NCBI GenBank assembly: GCA_937951875.1
Contig: CALGAN010000048.1
Coordinates: forward strand, 1-64,000
Direction of reading: 5' to 3'
DNA: 64,000 nucleotides
From: an uncultured Alkalilimnicola sp.
GTDB taxonomy: Bacteria; Pseudomonadota; Gammaproteobacteria; Nitrococcales; AK92
This document shows, piece after piece, positions 1 to 12,266 of the stretch. The notes below the pieces were generated by a model. The model was given only the letters and a program-made list of their open reading frames with translations, was not told where the DNA came from and ran no database searches. Within the stretch, counting starts at the first letter, position 1. The number at the start of each line of letters is the position of its first letter. The position numbers were made by a program, and so were the translations under genes.

Positions 1-366
1 CGCATGCTGCGCAACAAGGGCGAGCTCGACGGCGTGCGCCTGCTCGGCCGCAAGACGGTCGAGTTCATGACGGTCAATCACCTGAACGGCAGCCTCGCCG
101 ATATGGGCCAGGCGCGTTTCAACAATGCCCACGCCGGCGCCGGCCTCGGTTTCGGCTTGGGGTTCGCGGTGGTGCTGGATCCGGCCAAAACTCAGACTAT
201 CGGCTCGGTCGGCGAGTATTTCTGGACCGGCATGGCCAATACTCAATTCTGGATCGATCCGAGTGAGGATCTGATCGTAATCCAGATGGCTCAGCATACA
301 CCGTCCGTCCTGGTGCCGTTGCGCCGGGAACTGCGCACGCTCGTTTATCAGGCTTTGGTCGATTGA
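1..366 (+). CDS. Beta-lactamase-family serine hydrolase, C-terminal fragment (5' end outside window)
   Basis: The reading frame is open from the first base to a TGA at 364-366, so only the last ~121 residues are visible. A Gly-rich segment (GLGFGLGFAVV) is followed by GEYFWTGMANTQFWIDP and a hydrophobic strand ending IQMAQ. This is the usual C-terminal layout of class C beta-lactamase-like esterases and penicillin-binding hydrolases, where the strand carries the substrate-facing wall. The catalytic SxxK and YxN motifs would lie upstream, so substrate and activity cannot be judged. It could be an esterase, a D-aminopeptidase-like enzyme or a true beta-lactamase; the family call is fairly secure. 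Confidence 0.75.
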   Translation, partial: RMLRNKGELDGVRLLGRKTVEFMTVNHLNGSLADMGQARFNNAHAGAGLGFGLGFAVVLDPAKTQTIGSVGEYFWTGMANTQFWIDPSEDLIVIQMAQHTPSVLVPLRRELRTLVYQALVD

Positions 367-367
367 G

Positions 368-390
368 CGTACCGAGGCCCGAGCGGTACG
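368..390 (+). terminator. Hairpin just after the hydrolase stop codon
   Basis: CGTACCG (368-374) pairs with CGGTACG (384-390) across a 9-nt loop. It starts 2 nt after the hydrolase stop codon. No T-run follows, so it may stabilise the mRNA end rather than act as an intrinsic terminator. Confidence 0.35.
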
Positions 391-1035
391 GCCGTCGGAT
401 CGGGCGGTTCGCGCAGGGAAGCGCCGGCCGCAAAGCGCATCGGCGAATTGCGATGTCGGCGTTCGCCGATCCTCGGTTCCGCGGCACCGTTTCCCGTTTC
501 CGAGGTGTCGCCGTTCGCGCGCTTGGCGTTCGCGTCGAGCCGTCGCCGCGAACGACGCTGCGTGGCAGGCTGGCAAACAAAATGCGGCGGACGGGGTGCG
601 TTGCCGCGGTCTTTCAGGGCGATGGCTATCGGCACATAGCAAAGTTGTGCCTCGATTATGTAGAATGGTTCCACTGCCTTCTCTTCCCGGCCCGACGCAA
701 ATGGCAGGCGTCGAGGCCTAAGCACTCGGTCAAATAGGCGTTCCGAGCCGCTCCGCCAGGGATTACTGGTGCGATTCCTCGTGCCCGAGCGGCGCGGAAC
801 GTGGAAGACCGGCGCGGCGCGATCCGTCGTGCCGCCCGGCGGTCAGCGTCAAAGCTCTGCCCCGATTTTCCGCCGAGCATGCCGATTCGGCCGGGGCGGC
901 GGTGGAATGCCGTCGCTTCGTCCCATCAGAACAGCGGTACTTGAAGTTTGTTAAAACGTGCGCGCAAAGCGCTCGCCTCTGGGATGCGTCCTAGGTAAGG
1001 ACGTTTGCGTCGGAGCGCGGGCGGGGTTTAATTGG
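391..1035. other. Non-coding stretch, no gene recognised
   Basis: Short open frames exist on both strands, but none has a convincing ribosome binding site or a recognisable product. A weak hairpin, CGTCC/GGACG (987-991 and 999-1003), is followed by only three T. The GC-rich first part gives way to a more AT-rich stretch from about 940 onward, leading into the regulatory region of the H-NS-family gene. Confidence 0.4.
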
Positions 1036-1065
1036 TTGCGTATTGAGTTGGGTTGAAAATAGAAT
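1036..1065 (+). promoter_or_regulatory. Putative sigma-70 promoter of the H-NS-family gene
   Basis: TTGCGT (1036-1041) and TAGAAT (1060-1065) are separated by 18 bp, in an AT-rich pocket. The leader to the ATG at 1254 would be about 180 nt. It contains a GCGAG/CTCGC hairpin (1081-1085 and 1093-1097) and an A/T-rich patch around 1170-1183. Confidence 0.4.
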
Positions 1066-1253
1066 TGCCACGGCGAGCTGGCGAGAGTAAAACTCGCTGC
1101 CAGTCGATACGCGCTAGACCCTGAGCATCGAAGTAAAAGGGAGTTACCGACCCGGTGAGGAGAGCACAATAATAAAAATATTCCTGTACCGTGGTTGCTC
1201 GGAGGGTGTAAGCGCCTGTTTTTTATGCCATTGCCAAGTTGATAGGAGAGACG

Positions 1254-1574
1254 ATGAACCTCAGCAAGTACAGTTCCCAGGAGTTGCGTCAGCTCAAGGA
1301 AGAAATCGACCGGGAGCTCAAGAAGCGCCGTAAGGAAGAGGTCAAGCTGGCTCAGAAAGAGCTCAAGTCGGTGGCCGAGCGTTACGGCTTCAGCCTGAGC
1401 GAACTGTTGGCGGCCCAGAGCGGGCGGATCGCCGAGGGCGGCAGCAAGGGCGCCGCCAAGTACCAGCATCCGGACGACGCCAGCAAGACCTGGTCGGGGC
1501 GTGGTCGCAAGCCGGGCTGGGTCAAGGATTGGGAAGGCGCCGGCCGTTCGATCGAAGAGCTTCGCGTCACTTGA
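1254..1574 (+). CDS. H-NS histone-family DNA-binding protein
   Basis: This 106-residue nucleoid-associated protein has a charged N-terminal helix region (about residues 1-50, rich in E, K and R) that should form the dimer/oligomer coiled coil. The C-terminal DNA-binding part (about 70-106) carries the family signature TWSGRGRKPGWV, whose RGR core is the AT-hook-like minor-groove reader. I chose the ATG at 1254 because AGGAGAG (1244-1250) sits at good distance. An upstream in-frame TTG at 1239 lies before that site. The gene is monocistronic and closed by a strong terminator. Such proteins silence AT-rich DNA and often autoregulate, which fits the AT-rich leader. Closest in style to the H-NS/Bph3-like proteins of proteobacteria rather than enteric H-NS. 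Confidence 0.9.
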   Translation: MNLSKYSSQELRQLKEEIDRELKKRRKEEVKLAQKELKSVAERYGFSLSELLAAQSGRIAEGGSKGAAKYQHPDDASKTWSGRGRKPGWVKDWEGAGRSIEELRVT

Positions 1575-1598
1575 TTCGGTTTCCGTACCGGAAAGAAG

Positions 1599-1624
1599 CC
1601 GCGCCTTATGGCGCGGTTTTTTTT
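1599..1624 (+). terminator. Rho-independent terminator of the H-NS-family gene
   Basis: CCGCGCC (1599-1605), loop TTAT, GGCGCGG (1610-1616), followed by eight T (1617-1624). It also separates the gene from the convergent ABC transporter genes. Confidence 0.9.
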
Positions 1625-1628
1625 GTGA

Positions 1629-2417
1629 TCAGCTTCTCAGTCCGACGCCTTTGTGCAGCAGAACGAGGGCAATTGCGGTAAGGACGGCGATGACCGACAG
1701 GATGATCCCGTAGGCGGTCGCGATGTCGATATCAGAATGTCCCAAAATCCCGTATCGGAATGCATTAACCATATAAAGTACGGGGTTTGTGAGCGACACC
1801 TGCCGCCAGAAGGACGGCAGCAGGTCGATGGAATAGAACACGCCGCCTAAGTAGGTGAGCGGCGTCAGCACGAAGGTCGGGATGATCGAGATGTCGTCGA
1901 ACTTGCGGGCGAAAATGGCGTTGATGAAGCCGCCCAGCGAGAACAGCACCGACGTCAGCAGTATCGTGCTGCAGGTGATCCAGAAGCTGTGCAGGTGCAG
2001 GTCGGTGAAGAACAGCGAAACGCCGATCACCAGCAGGCCCACCAATAGCCCGCGGCCGACGCCGCCGATCACGTAGCCTAGCAGCAGCACGTAGTTGGGC
2101 ATCGAGGAGACCAGCATTTCCTCGACATAGCGGCCGAACTTCGCGCCGAAGAACGACGACACCACGTTGGAGTACGAATTGGTGATGACCGCCATCATGA
2201 TGATCCCCGGCACGATGAACTGGATGTAGGGGTAACCCTCCATCGGTCCGATGCGCGAGCCGATCAGGCTGCCGAAAATGATCAGGTACAGGGTCATGGT
2301 GATGACCGGCGGCAGCAGGGTCTGTTGCCAGATGCGCAGGAAGCGCTGCGTTTCCTTGCGGGCAAGGGTGCCCAGGGCGATGAGGTTGCGCTGGGTGCGG
2401 TTCATGGTCGGGGTCAT
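1629..2417 (-). CDS. yadH: ABC-2 type exporter, membrane permease (YadH-like)
   Basis: This 262-residue integral membrane protein has about six hydrophobic segments (for example YIQFIVPGIIMMAVI, LLVGLLVIGVSLFF, IILSVIAVLTAIALVLL) and the ABC-2 fold of the YadH/NodJ type. It also has the family's conserved late segment LTYLGGVFYSIDLLP. The ATG start overlaps the stop of the upstream ATPase gene as ATGA (2414-2417), so the two are translationally coupled. A second in-frame ATG four codons later is possible. The pair should form one exporter; the substrate is unknown. Length matches E. coli YadH (about 256 residues). Confidence 0.88.
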   Translation of the reverse strand: MTPTMNRTQRNLIALGTLARKETQRFLRIWQQTLLPPVITMTLYLIIFGSLIGSRIGPMEGYPYIQFIVPGIIMMAVITNSYSNVVSSFFGAKFGRYVEEMLVSSMPNYVLLLGYVIGGVGRGLLVGLLVIGVSLFFTDLHLHSFWITCSTILLTSVLFSLGGFINAIFARKFDDISIIPTFVLTPLTYLGGVFYSIDLLPSFWRQVSLTNPVLYMVNAFRYGILGHSDIDIATAYGIILSVIAVLTAIALVLLHKGVGLRS

Positions 2418-3349
2418 CGGGCGGGCGCCTCGCTGCTCGATTTCTTTTCCAGCATGCGCACGAACATTTCCTCCAGCCGATTGGCCTTGTTCTTCATGCT
2501 CGCCACGCGAATACCGGCCTGCGCCAGGGCGACGAATACCTCGGTGAGGTTCTGCTCGGCGCTGATCTCCACCTCCAGGGTGGTATCGTCCAGGCGCTCG
2601 ACTCGCATCGCCGGCAGCGCCGGCAATTGTTCGACCGGTCCGGCCAGATCGAGCACGAAGGCGTGGGTGCTGAGCTTGCGCAGCAGGCCCTTGACCGTGG
2701 TGTTCTCGACGATGGTGCCGCCGTCGATGATGGCGAGATTGCGGCAGAGCGTTTCCGCCTCTTCTAGATAATGTGTGGTGAGGATGATGGTGGTTCCCTG
2801 GCGGTTGATCTCGCGCAGGAAGTCCCACATCGAGCGGCGCAGCTCGATGTCGACGCCGGCGGTGGGCTCGTCCAGGATCAGCAGCGGCGGCTCGTGCACC
2901 AGCGCGCGGGCGATCATCAGGCGCCGCTTCATGCCGCCGGAGAGCGTGCGGGACGGTGCATGCCGCTTGTCCCACAGCCCCAGCTCGCGCAGGTAGCGCT
3001 CGGTGCGCTCCAGCGCCACGCGCCGCGGGATGCCGTAGAAGCCGGCTTGGTTGACCACGATCTGCTCGACCGTTTCGAAGCCGTTGAAATTGAATTCCTG
3101 CGGCACCAATCCGATGCGGCTTTTCACTTCCCACGGCTGGCGGTCGAGGTCGTAGCCGAATACGTTCACCTCGCCGGCCGTTTTACGGACCAGCGACGAG
3201 ATGATGCCGATGGCGGTGGATTTGCCGGCGCCGTTGGGCCCCAACAGGCCGAAGAAATCGCCTTGTTCCACGGTCAGATCGATGCCCTTGAGGGCCTCGA
3301 CGCCGCCGCGGTAGCGCTTGCGAAGCTGCCGTAGGGAGAGGGCGTGCAT
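2414..3349 (-). CDS. yadG: ABC exporter ATP-binding subunit (YadG-like)
   Basis: This cytoplasmic ATPase of 311 residues powers the YadH-like permease encoded next. It shows Walker A GPNGAGKS near the N-terminus, signature LSGGMKRRLMIARAL, Walker B LLILDEPTAGVD, and the H-loop histidine in IILTTHYLEEAE. The C-terminal ~80 residues form the small extra domain typical of this exporter class. The start MHALSLRQLRKRY matches the E. coli YadG length (about 308); longer in-frame starts lie inside the divergent promoter region. It is transcribed divergently from carA. The substrate cannot be read from the sequence. Confidence 0.9.
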   Translation of the reverse strand: MHALSLRQLRKRYRGGVEALKGIDLTVEQGDFFGLLGPNGAGKSTAIGIISSLVRKTAGEVNVFGYDLDRQPWEVKSRIGLVPQEFNFNGFETVEQIVVNQAGFYGIPRRVALERTERYLRELGLWDKRHAPSRTLSGGMKRRLMIARALVHEPPLLILDEPTAGVDIELRRSMWDFLREINRQGTTIILTTHYLEEAETLCRNLAIIDGGTIVENTTVKGLLRKLSTHAFVLDLAGPVEQLPALPAMRVERLDDTTLEVEISAEQNLTEVFVALAQAGIRVASMKNKANRLEEMFVRMLEKKSSSEAPAR

Positions 3350-3389
3350 GAAAAGGACCGCTTGGCTGAAGATGACGCGGGGGAACCAA

Positions 3390-3419
3390 AGTGTATCGGC
3401 CGAAGTCTGATGGCGACAA
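3390..3419 (-). promoter_or_regulatory. Putative sigma-70 promoter for the yadG-yadH-like pair
   Basis: On the minus strand TTGTCG (3419-3414) and TACACT (3395-3390) are 18 bp apart, about 40 bp before the yadG start. Both hexamers are four of six to consensus. Confidence 0.4.
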
Positions 3420-3435
3420 GGCGCGTCCTTTGTTG

Positions 3436-3464
3436 TGGACACCCTTGGGACTAGTCAGTAGAAT
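3436..3464 (+). promoter_or_regulatory. Sigma-70 promoter of carAB-greA
   Basis: TGGACA (3436-3441) and TAGAAT (3459-3464) are each five of six to consensus, with a 17-bp spacer. Transcription would begin near 3471 and give a leader of about 80 nt before carA. Confidence 0.65.
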
Positions 3465-3496
3465 TCCGCGATCCCTAATACGACCGAGTACGCGTC

Positions 3497-3529
3497 ACGG
3501 GAGGGTATCTGGCGATCCCTCCCGTTTTT
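3497..3529 (+). terminator. Intrinsic terminator/attenuator in the carA leader
   Basis: ACGGGAGGG (3497-3505) pairs perfectly with CCCTCCCGT (3517-3525) over an 11-nt loop, followed directly by a run of T to 3529. It lies between the carA promoter and the carA ribosome binding site (AGGAGGT, 3544-3550), so it would stop transcripts before the gene unless read through. The octamer CGATCCCT occurs both near the predicted transcript start (3470-3477) and in the descending side of this hairpin, so the two copies could compete for the same partner. Confidence 0.7.
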
Positions 3530-3553
3530 GCGCGCGCACGAGCAGGAGGTTCC

Positions 3554-4693
3554 TTGAGCACGCCGGCCATTCTTGCGCTCGAAGACGGCACCCTGTTTCG
3601 GGGGCGCTCCGTCGGAGTGGAGGGCCTGGTTACCGGTGAAGTGGTGTTCAACACCGCCATGACCGGCTACCAGGAGATCTGCACCGATGCGTCTTACGCC
3701 AACCAGCTCGTCACCCTGACCTATCCCCATATCGGCAACGTCGGTGCCAATGCCATCGACGAGGAGGCGCGGGGGGTGCAGGTGGCGGGTCTCATCATCC
3801 GTGATCTGCCGCCGCTGACCAGCAGTTGGCGGGCCAAGCAGACCCTCCCCGAGTACCTGCGCGCCAATCGCGTAGTGGCCATCAGCGATATCGATACCCG
3901 CAAGCTCACCCGGATCCTGCGCGAGAAGGGCGCCCAGAACGGCGCCATCATGGCCGGCGAGGTCGACGAGGCCAAGGCTCTGGAAGCCGCCCGGTCCTTC
4001 CCCGGCCTGAAGGGCATGGACCTGGCCAAGGTGGTGTCGTGCAAGCAGCCGTATGTCTGGACCAAGGGAACCTGGCGGCTGGAGCACGGCCTTAGCGACG
4101 CGCCGGCGCTCGACCCGGCGGCGCTGAAGTATCACGTGGTCTGCTACGACTTCGGCGTCAAGCAGAACATCCTGCGCCTGCTGGTGGACGCCGGCTGCCG
4201 GGTGACCGTGGTGCCGGCCCAGACGCCGGCCGCGGACGTGCTGGCGATGAAGCCCGATGGCGTGATGCTCTCCAACGGTCCGGGCGATCCCGAGCCGTGC
4301 GACTACGCCATCCGCGCCATCCAAGAGATTGTCGAGGTCGGTGTGCCGACCTTCGGTATCTGCCTGGGGCATCAGCTGTTGGGCCTGGCCAGCGGTGCCA
4401 GGACCGTGAAGATGAAGTTCGGCCACCATGGCGCCAACCATCCGGTGGTGGACCTGCGTACCGGCCAGGTGATGATCACCAGCCAGAACCACGGTTTCGC
4501 CGTCGACGAGGAGACCCTGCCGGCCAATCTGCGCGCGACCCACCGCTCGGCCTTCGACGGCTCGCTGCAGGGCATCGAGCGCACCGACCGGCCGGCATTC
4601 GGCTTCCAGGGGCACCCCGAGGCCAGCCCCGGTCCGCACGACGTGGCGCCGCTGTTCGCCCGCTTCGTGGAACTCATGGCTCAGGCCAAGTAA
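3554..4693 (+). CDS. carA: Carbamoyl-phosphate synthase small (glutaminase) subunit
   Basis: CarA hydrolyses glutamine and delivers ammonia to CarB for carbamoyl phosphate synthesis, feeding pyrimidine and arginine pathways in the cytosol. The 379-residue protein has the CarA N-terminal domain (GEVVFNTAMTGYQEI) and a class I glutamine amidotransferase domain. The latter carries nucleophile Cys270 in GICLGHQ and the His/Glu pair in GFQGHPEASP. The start is a TTG preceded by an ideal AGGAGGT at 3 nt; no ATG fits. carB follows after 41 bp in the same direction. The leader terminator suggests attenuation. Length is close to E. coli CarA (382). Confidence 0.97.
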   Translation: MSTPAILALEDGTLFRGRSVGVEGLVTGEVVFNTAMTGYQEICTDASYANQLVTLTYPHIGNVGANAIDEEARGVQVAGLIIRDLPPLTSSWRAKQTLPEYLRANRVVAISDIDTRKLTRILREKGAQNGAIMAGEVDEAKALEAARSFPGLKGMDLAKVVSCKQPYVWTKGTWRLEHGLSDAPALDPAALKYHVVCYDFGVKQNILRLLVDAGCRVTVVPAQTPAADVLAMKPDGVMLSNGPGDPEPCDYAIRAIQEIVEVGVPTFGICLGHQLLGLASGARTVKMKFGHHGANHPVVDLRTGQVMITSQNHGFAVDEETLPANLRATHRSAFDGSLQGIERTDRPAFGFQGHPEASPGPHDVAPLFARFVELMAQAK

Positions 4694-4734
4694 CTACCGA
4701 CGGGGTTTTCCCGCCGCAGCGGTATTGAGAGACG

Positions 4735-7952
<3,218 letters not shown>

Positions 7953-7956
<4 letters not shown>

Positions 7957-8429
7957 GCAGGGTGCCGCTAACCGTCAGGGGTGCGGAAAAGCTGAAAGAG
8001 GAATTGGCTCGGCTGAAGTCGGTCGAGCGTCCGCGCGTGATCCAGGCCATTGCCGAGGCGCGCGCCCACGGCGATCTCAAGGAGAACGCCGAGTACGCCG
8101 CCGCGCGGGAACAGCAGAGTTTCATCGAAGGCCGTATCGCTGAGATCGAGGCCAAGCTCTCCAACGCGCAGGTGATCGATGTCACCACCCTCGATGCCGA
8201 CGGTCGGGTCGTGTTCGGCGCGACCGTGGATCTGATCGAGGAGGAGAGCGGCAAGGAAGTGACCTACCAGATCGTCGGCGACGACGAAGCCGACATCAAG
8301 CAGGGGCTGATCTCGGTCAGCTCGCCGATCGCCCGCGCCCTCATCGGCAAGCGCGAGGGCGATGTGGTGCAGGTGCAGGCGCCTGGCGGCGTGCGCCAGT
8401 ACGAGGTGGTAGGCGTCCGCTACGTCTGA
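7953..8429 (+). CDS. greA: Transcription elongation factor GreA
   Basis: GreA enters the RNA polymerase secondary channel and stimulates cleavage of backtracked transcripts. The 158-residue protein has the N-terminal coiled-coil finger (about 1-75), whose tip contains the acidic D-L-K-E-N-A-E-Y segment, and a C-terminal FKBP-like domain with VSSPIARALIGKREGD. The ATG overlaps the carB stop, so it is translationally coupled to carB. The operon is closed by a GC hairpin. Length equals E. coli GreA (158). Confidence 0.97.
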
Positions 8430-8437
8430 CGGATGAG

Positions 8438-8460
8438 GCACCGCGCCAGCGGCGCGGTGC
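8438..8460. terminator. Hairpin between convergent greA and yhbY
   Basis: GCACCGCGCC (8438-8447), loop AGC, GGCGCGGTGC (8451-8460): a perfect 10-bp stem. Only a weak T-rich tail follows on either strand, so it may serve both convergent genes inefficiently. Confidence 0.55.
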
Positions 8461-8465
8461 GTCGT

Positions 8466-8768
8466 TTAGGGCAGGGCGATGCGCTGCCCCTTCTTCTTGG
8501 GGTTGGGTCGGTACAGCAGAGCGATCTGGCCGATGCTTTGGGCCAGGGCGGCGCCGGTGTCGGCGGTGATCCGCTCGATCAATGCCTGGCGCTGCTCCCT
8601 GTCCTCGGCGACCACTTTCACCTTGATCAGCTCATGGTGGTCCAGCGCGAGCTCGATCTCGTTCAGCACGGCGGGAGTGAGACCGGCGTTGCCGAGTCGC
8701 ACCACCGGCTTGAGCGAGTGTCCGAGACGGCGGAGATGGCGTTTCTGCTCTTCGTTCAATGGTTTCAT
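8466..8768 (-). CDS. yhbY: YhbY-type CRS1/YhbY RNA-binding ribosome-associated protein
   Basis: This small cytoplasmic protein of 100 residues has a single CRS1-YhbY (CRM) domain. Landmarks are the opening LNEEQKRHLRRLGHSLKP, VVRLGNAGLTPAVLNEIELAL with the family's G-N-A-G loop, and the late segment QSIGQIALLYRPNPKKK. In E. coli it associates with pre-50S particles. It is divergent from the next small gene and convergent with greA. Start at the ATG giving 100 residues; E. coli YhbY has 97. The yhbY-ftsH neighbourhood is conserved, but the usual rlmE between them is missing here. Confidence 0.93.
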   Translation of the reverse strand: MKPLNEEQKRHLRRLGHSLKPVVRLGNAGLTPAVLNEIELALDHHELIKVKVVAEDREQRQALIERITADTGAALAQSIGQIALLYRPNPKKKGQRIALP

Positions 8769-8832
8769 CGGGCCGGGGCTAAGGTTGGCAATGGCGGCGC
8801 AGTGTAGCACCGCGCTTGCCGGGAGGACAGGT

Positions 8833-9060
8833 GTGGACCCCTTCGAGAATCTCAAGCGCGAACTGCTGGTGGTGACGCTGCTGTGCCTGATCGCGCTGTT
8901 CACAGTGCTGGGGCTGCGCTTGCCGCTGGGAGAGTCCATCGCCTGGCTGGCCGGCATCGGTTGGGCCGGCGCGCTTTGGCTGGTGCTGCGCACCCGGCGT
9001 CTGAGCCGCCGCCTGCAACGTGAGCGCGGCCAGCAAGCGTCGTCGGACGAAACCACCTGA
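8833..9060 (+). CDS. Small two-helix membrane protein of unknown function
   Basis: This predicted 75-residue protein starts at a GTG with GGGAGGA (8821-8827) five bases upstream. It has an acidic/basic N-terminus (MDPFENLKRE) and two hydrophobic segments at about 12-30 and 37-54. These are followed by a strongly basic tail (RTRRLSRRLQRER) that should stay in the cytosol. I do not recognise the family. It occupies the position between yhbY and ftsH where gammaproteobacteria normally carry rlmE (ftsJ). The good ribosome binding site and membrane topology favour a real gene, but homologues are needed to prove it. Confidence 0.6.
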   Translation: MDPFENLKRELLVVTLLCLIALFTVLGLRLPLGESIAWLAGIGWAGALWLVLRTRRLSRRLQRERGQQASSDETT

Positions 9061-9422
9061 TCGCTCGGGGCGCGCGACAGGCCAGCGGCCTTGTCGCACC
9101 AGCGCCGATGCCCAACATTTGATGTTGTGCACCGGCGGACGTCAGCTCGCGCGGAACTTGCCGCGGCATTTGCGTGTCAAGGGCTAGGGCCCGACGATGA
9201 TTATCCGGTGGTGATTTCGCAGGTCGCCTGGGGAGGCCGCCGCCTCGGCGCCGTGCGTCACGGGGTGTCGCAAGGTCCTATCGGTAAGTCCACGGCGTTT
9301 TGCAGCCGCCAGGGGTGAGTCGTATTTACTGGCCCGTTTCCGTGAGCCGTAGTATGGTTTCGGTTCATGATCCCGCGAATCGGCGCGCCGCGCGCCATTC
9401 CAACTGATCGAGGTGCCGCGCC
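9061..9422. other. Intergenic region upstream of ftsH, with a weak promoter candidate
   Basis: No convincing gene is present, and nothing resembling a remnant of rlmE is visible. A small inverted repeat CAACAT-TTG-ATGTTG lies at 9113-9127. A possible sigma-70 promoter for ftsH is TTTACT (9325-9330) and TAGTAT (9350-9355) with a long 19-bp spacer. I saw no clear heat-shock sigma-32 promoter. Confidence 0.4.
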
Positions 9423-11345
<1,923 letters not shown>

Positions 11346-11358
11346 CGCGCGGGCCGCG

Positions 11359-12207
11359 ATGTCGCGTTCGGTTCCCCGCGTCCTGGACTGCAACGGGCGC
11401 GCGCTGGATCTCAGCGCGCCCCGGGTCATGGGCATTCTCAATGTAACCCCCGATTCGTTTTCCGACGGCGGGCGCTACAACTCCGTGGCCGCCGCCGTCG
11501 AGCGCGCGCAGCGCATGGTCGAGGAGGGGGCGGCCATCATCGACGTGGGCGGCGAGTCCACCCGCCCCGGTTCGCCGCCGGTGCCGTTGCACGAGGAGCT
11601 GGAGCGGGTGGTGCCGGTGGTGGAGGCCTTGGCCAAGGCCATCGACGTACCTATCTCGGTGGACACCACCAAGCCCGAGGTCATGCGGGCGGCGGTCGCG
11701 GCCGGCGCCGGCTTGATCAACGACATCATGGCGCTGCAGGCGCCCGGCGCTCTAGAAGCGGCCGCCGAGCTGCAGGTTCCGGTCTGCCTCATGCACATGC
11801 AGGGCGTGCCGCGAACGATGCAGGAGCGGCCGGAGTATCGGGACGTGGTGGCGGAAGTCAGGCAATTCCTGCTCGATCGGGTGGAGGCCTGTCGCCAGGC
11901 TGGCCTCGGCGATGACAAGCTGCTCCTCGATCCCGGTTTCGGTTTCGGTAAAACGGTTGGTCACAATTACCGACTTTTGCGCGAACTGGCGGTGTTCGCC
12001 AGCGACGGCTACCCGTTATTGGTAGGCATGTCGCGCAAGTCGATGCTGGGGCAGGTGTTGAACCTGCCGGTCGATCAAAGGCTGCATGGAAGCATTGCAG
12101 CGGCGGTGATCGCGGTCTGGAACGGTGCCGCCATCGTGCGCGTGCACGACGTCCGGCCGACGGTAGAGGCCATCACGGTTGTGCAGGCCGCGAAAAGCCT
12201 AAGCTAG
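11359..12207 (+). CDS. folP: Dihydropteroate synthase
   Basis: FolP condenses p-aminobenzoate with 6-hydroxymethyl-dihydropterin pyrophosphate in folate synthesis and is the sulfonamide target. The 282-residue TIM barrel shows GILNVTPDSFSDGG near residues 25-38, GGESTRPG after it, and late segments LLDPGFGFGKT and LVGMSRKSMLG, which line the pterin and pABA sites. It starts 13 bp after ftsH and continues into glmM, the conserved ftsH-folP-glmM order. The ribosome binding site is weak, suggesting coupling to ftsH translation. Confidence 0.96.
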   Translation: MSRSVPRVLDCNGRALDLSAPRVMGILNVTPDSFSDGGRYNSVAAAVERAQRMVEEGAAIIDVGGESTRPGSPPVPLHEELERVVPVVEALAKAIDVPISVDTTKPEVMRAAVAAGAGLINDIMALQAPGALEAAAELQVPVCLMHMQGVPRTMQERPEYRDVVAEVRQFLLDRVEACRQAGLGDDKLLLDPGFGFGKTVGHNYRLLRELAVFASDGYPLLVGMSRKSMLGQVLNLPVDQRLHGSIAAAVIAVWNGAAIVRVHDVRPTVEAITVVQAAKSLS

Positions 12208-12266
12208 TCGTGATCGCGCGGTCACGCGGCCGTACGGCGACAACATGGAACAATAGGGAGCAACCC

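Noticed and set aside
656..954. Short open frames on both strands in the region before the H-NS-family gene
   Set aside because: No binding site at suitable distance and no recognisable protein features; GC-rich DNA yields such frames by chance.
9091..9318. Possible 75-codon gene starting with TTG upstream of ftsH
   Set aside because: No ribosome binding site, no recognisable motif, and composition like random GC-rich sequence. It does not resemble an rlmE fragment.
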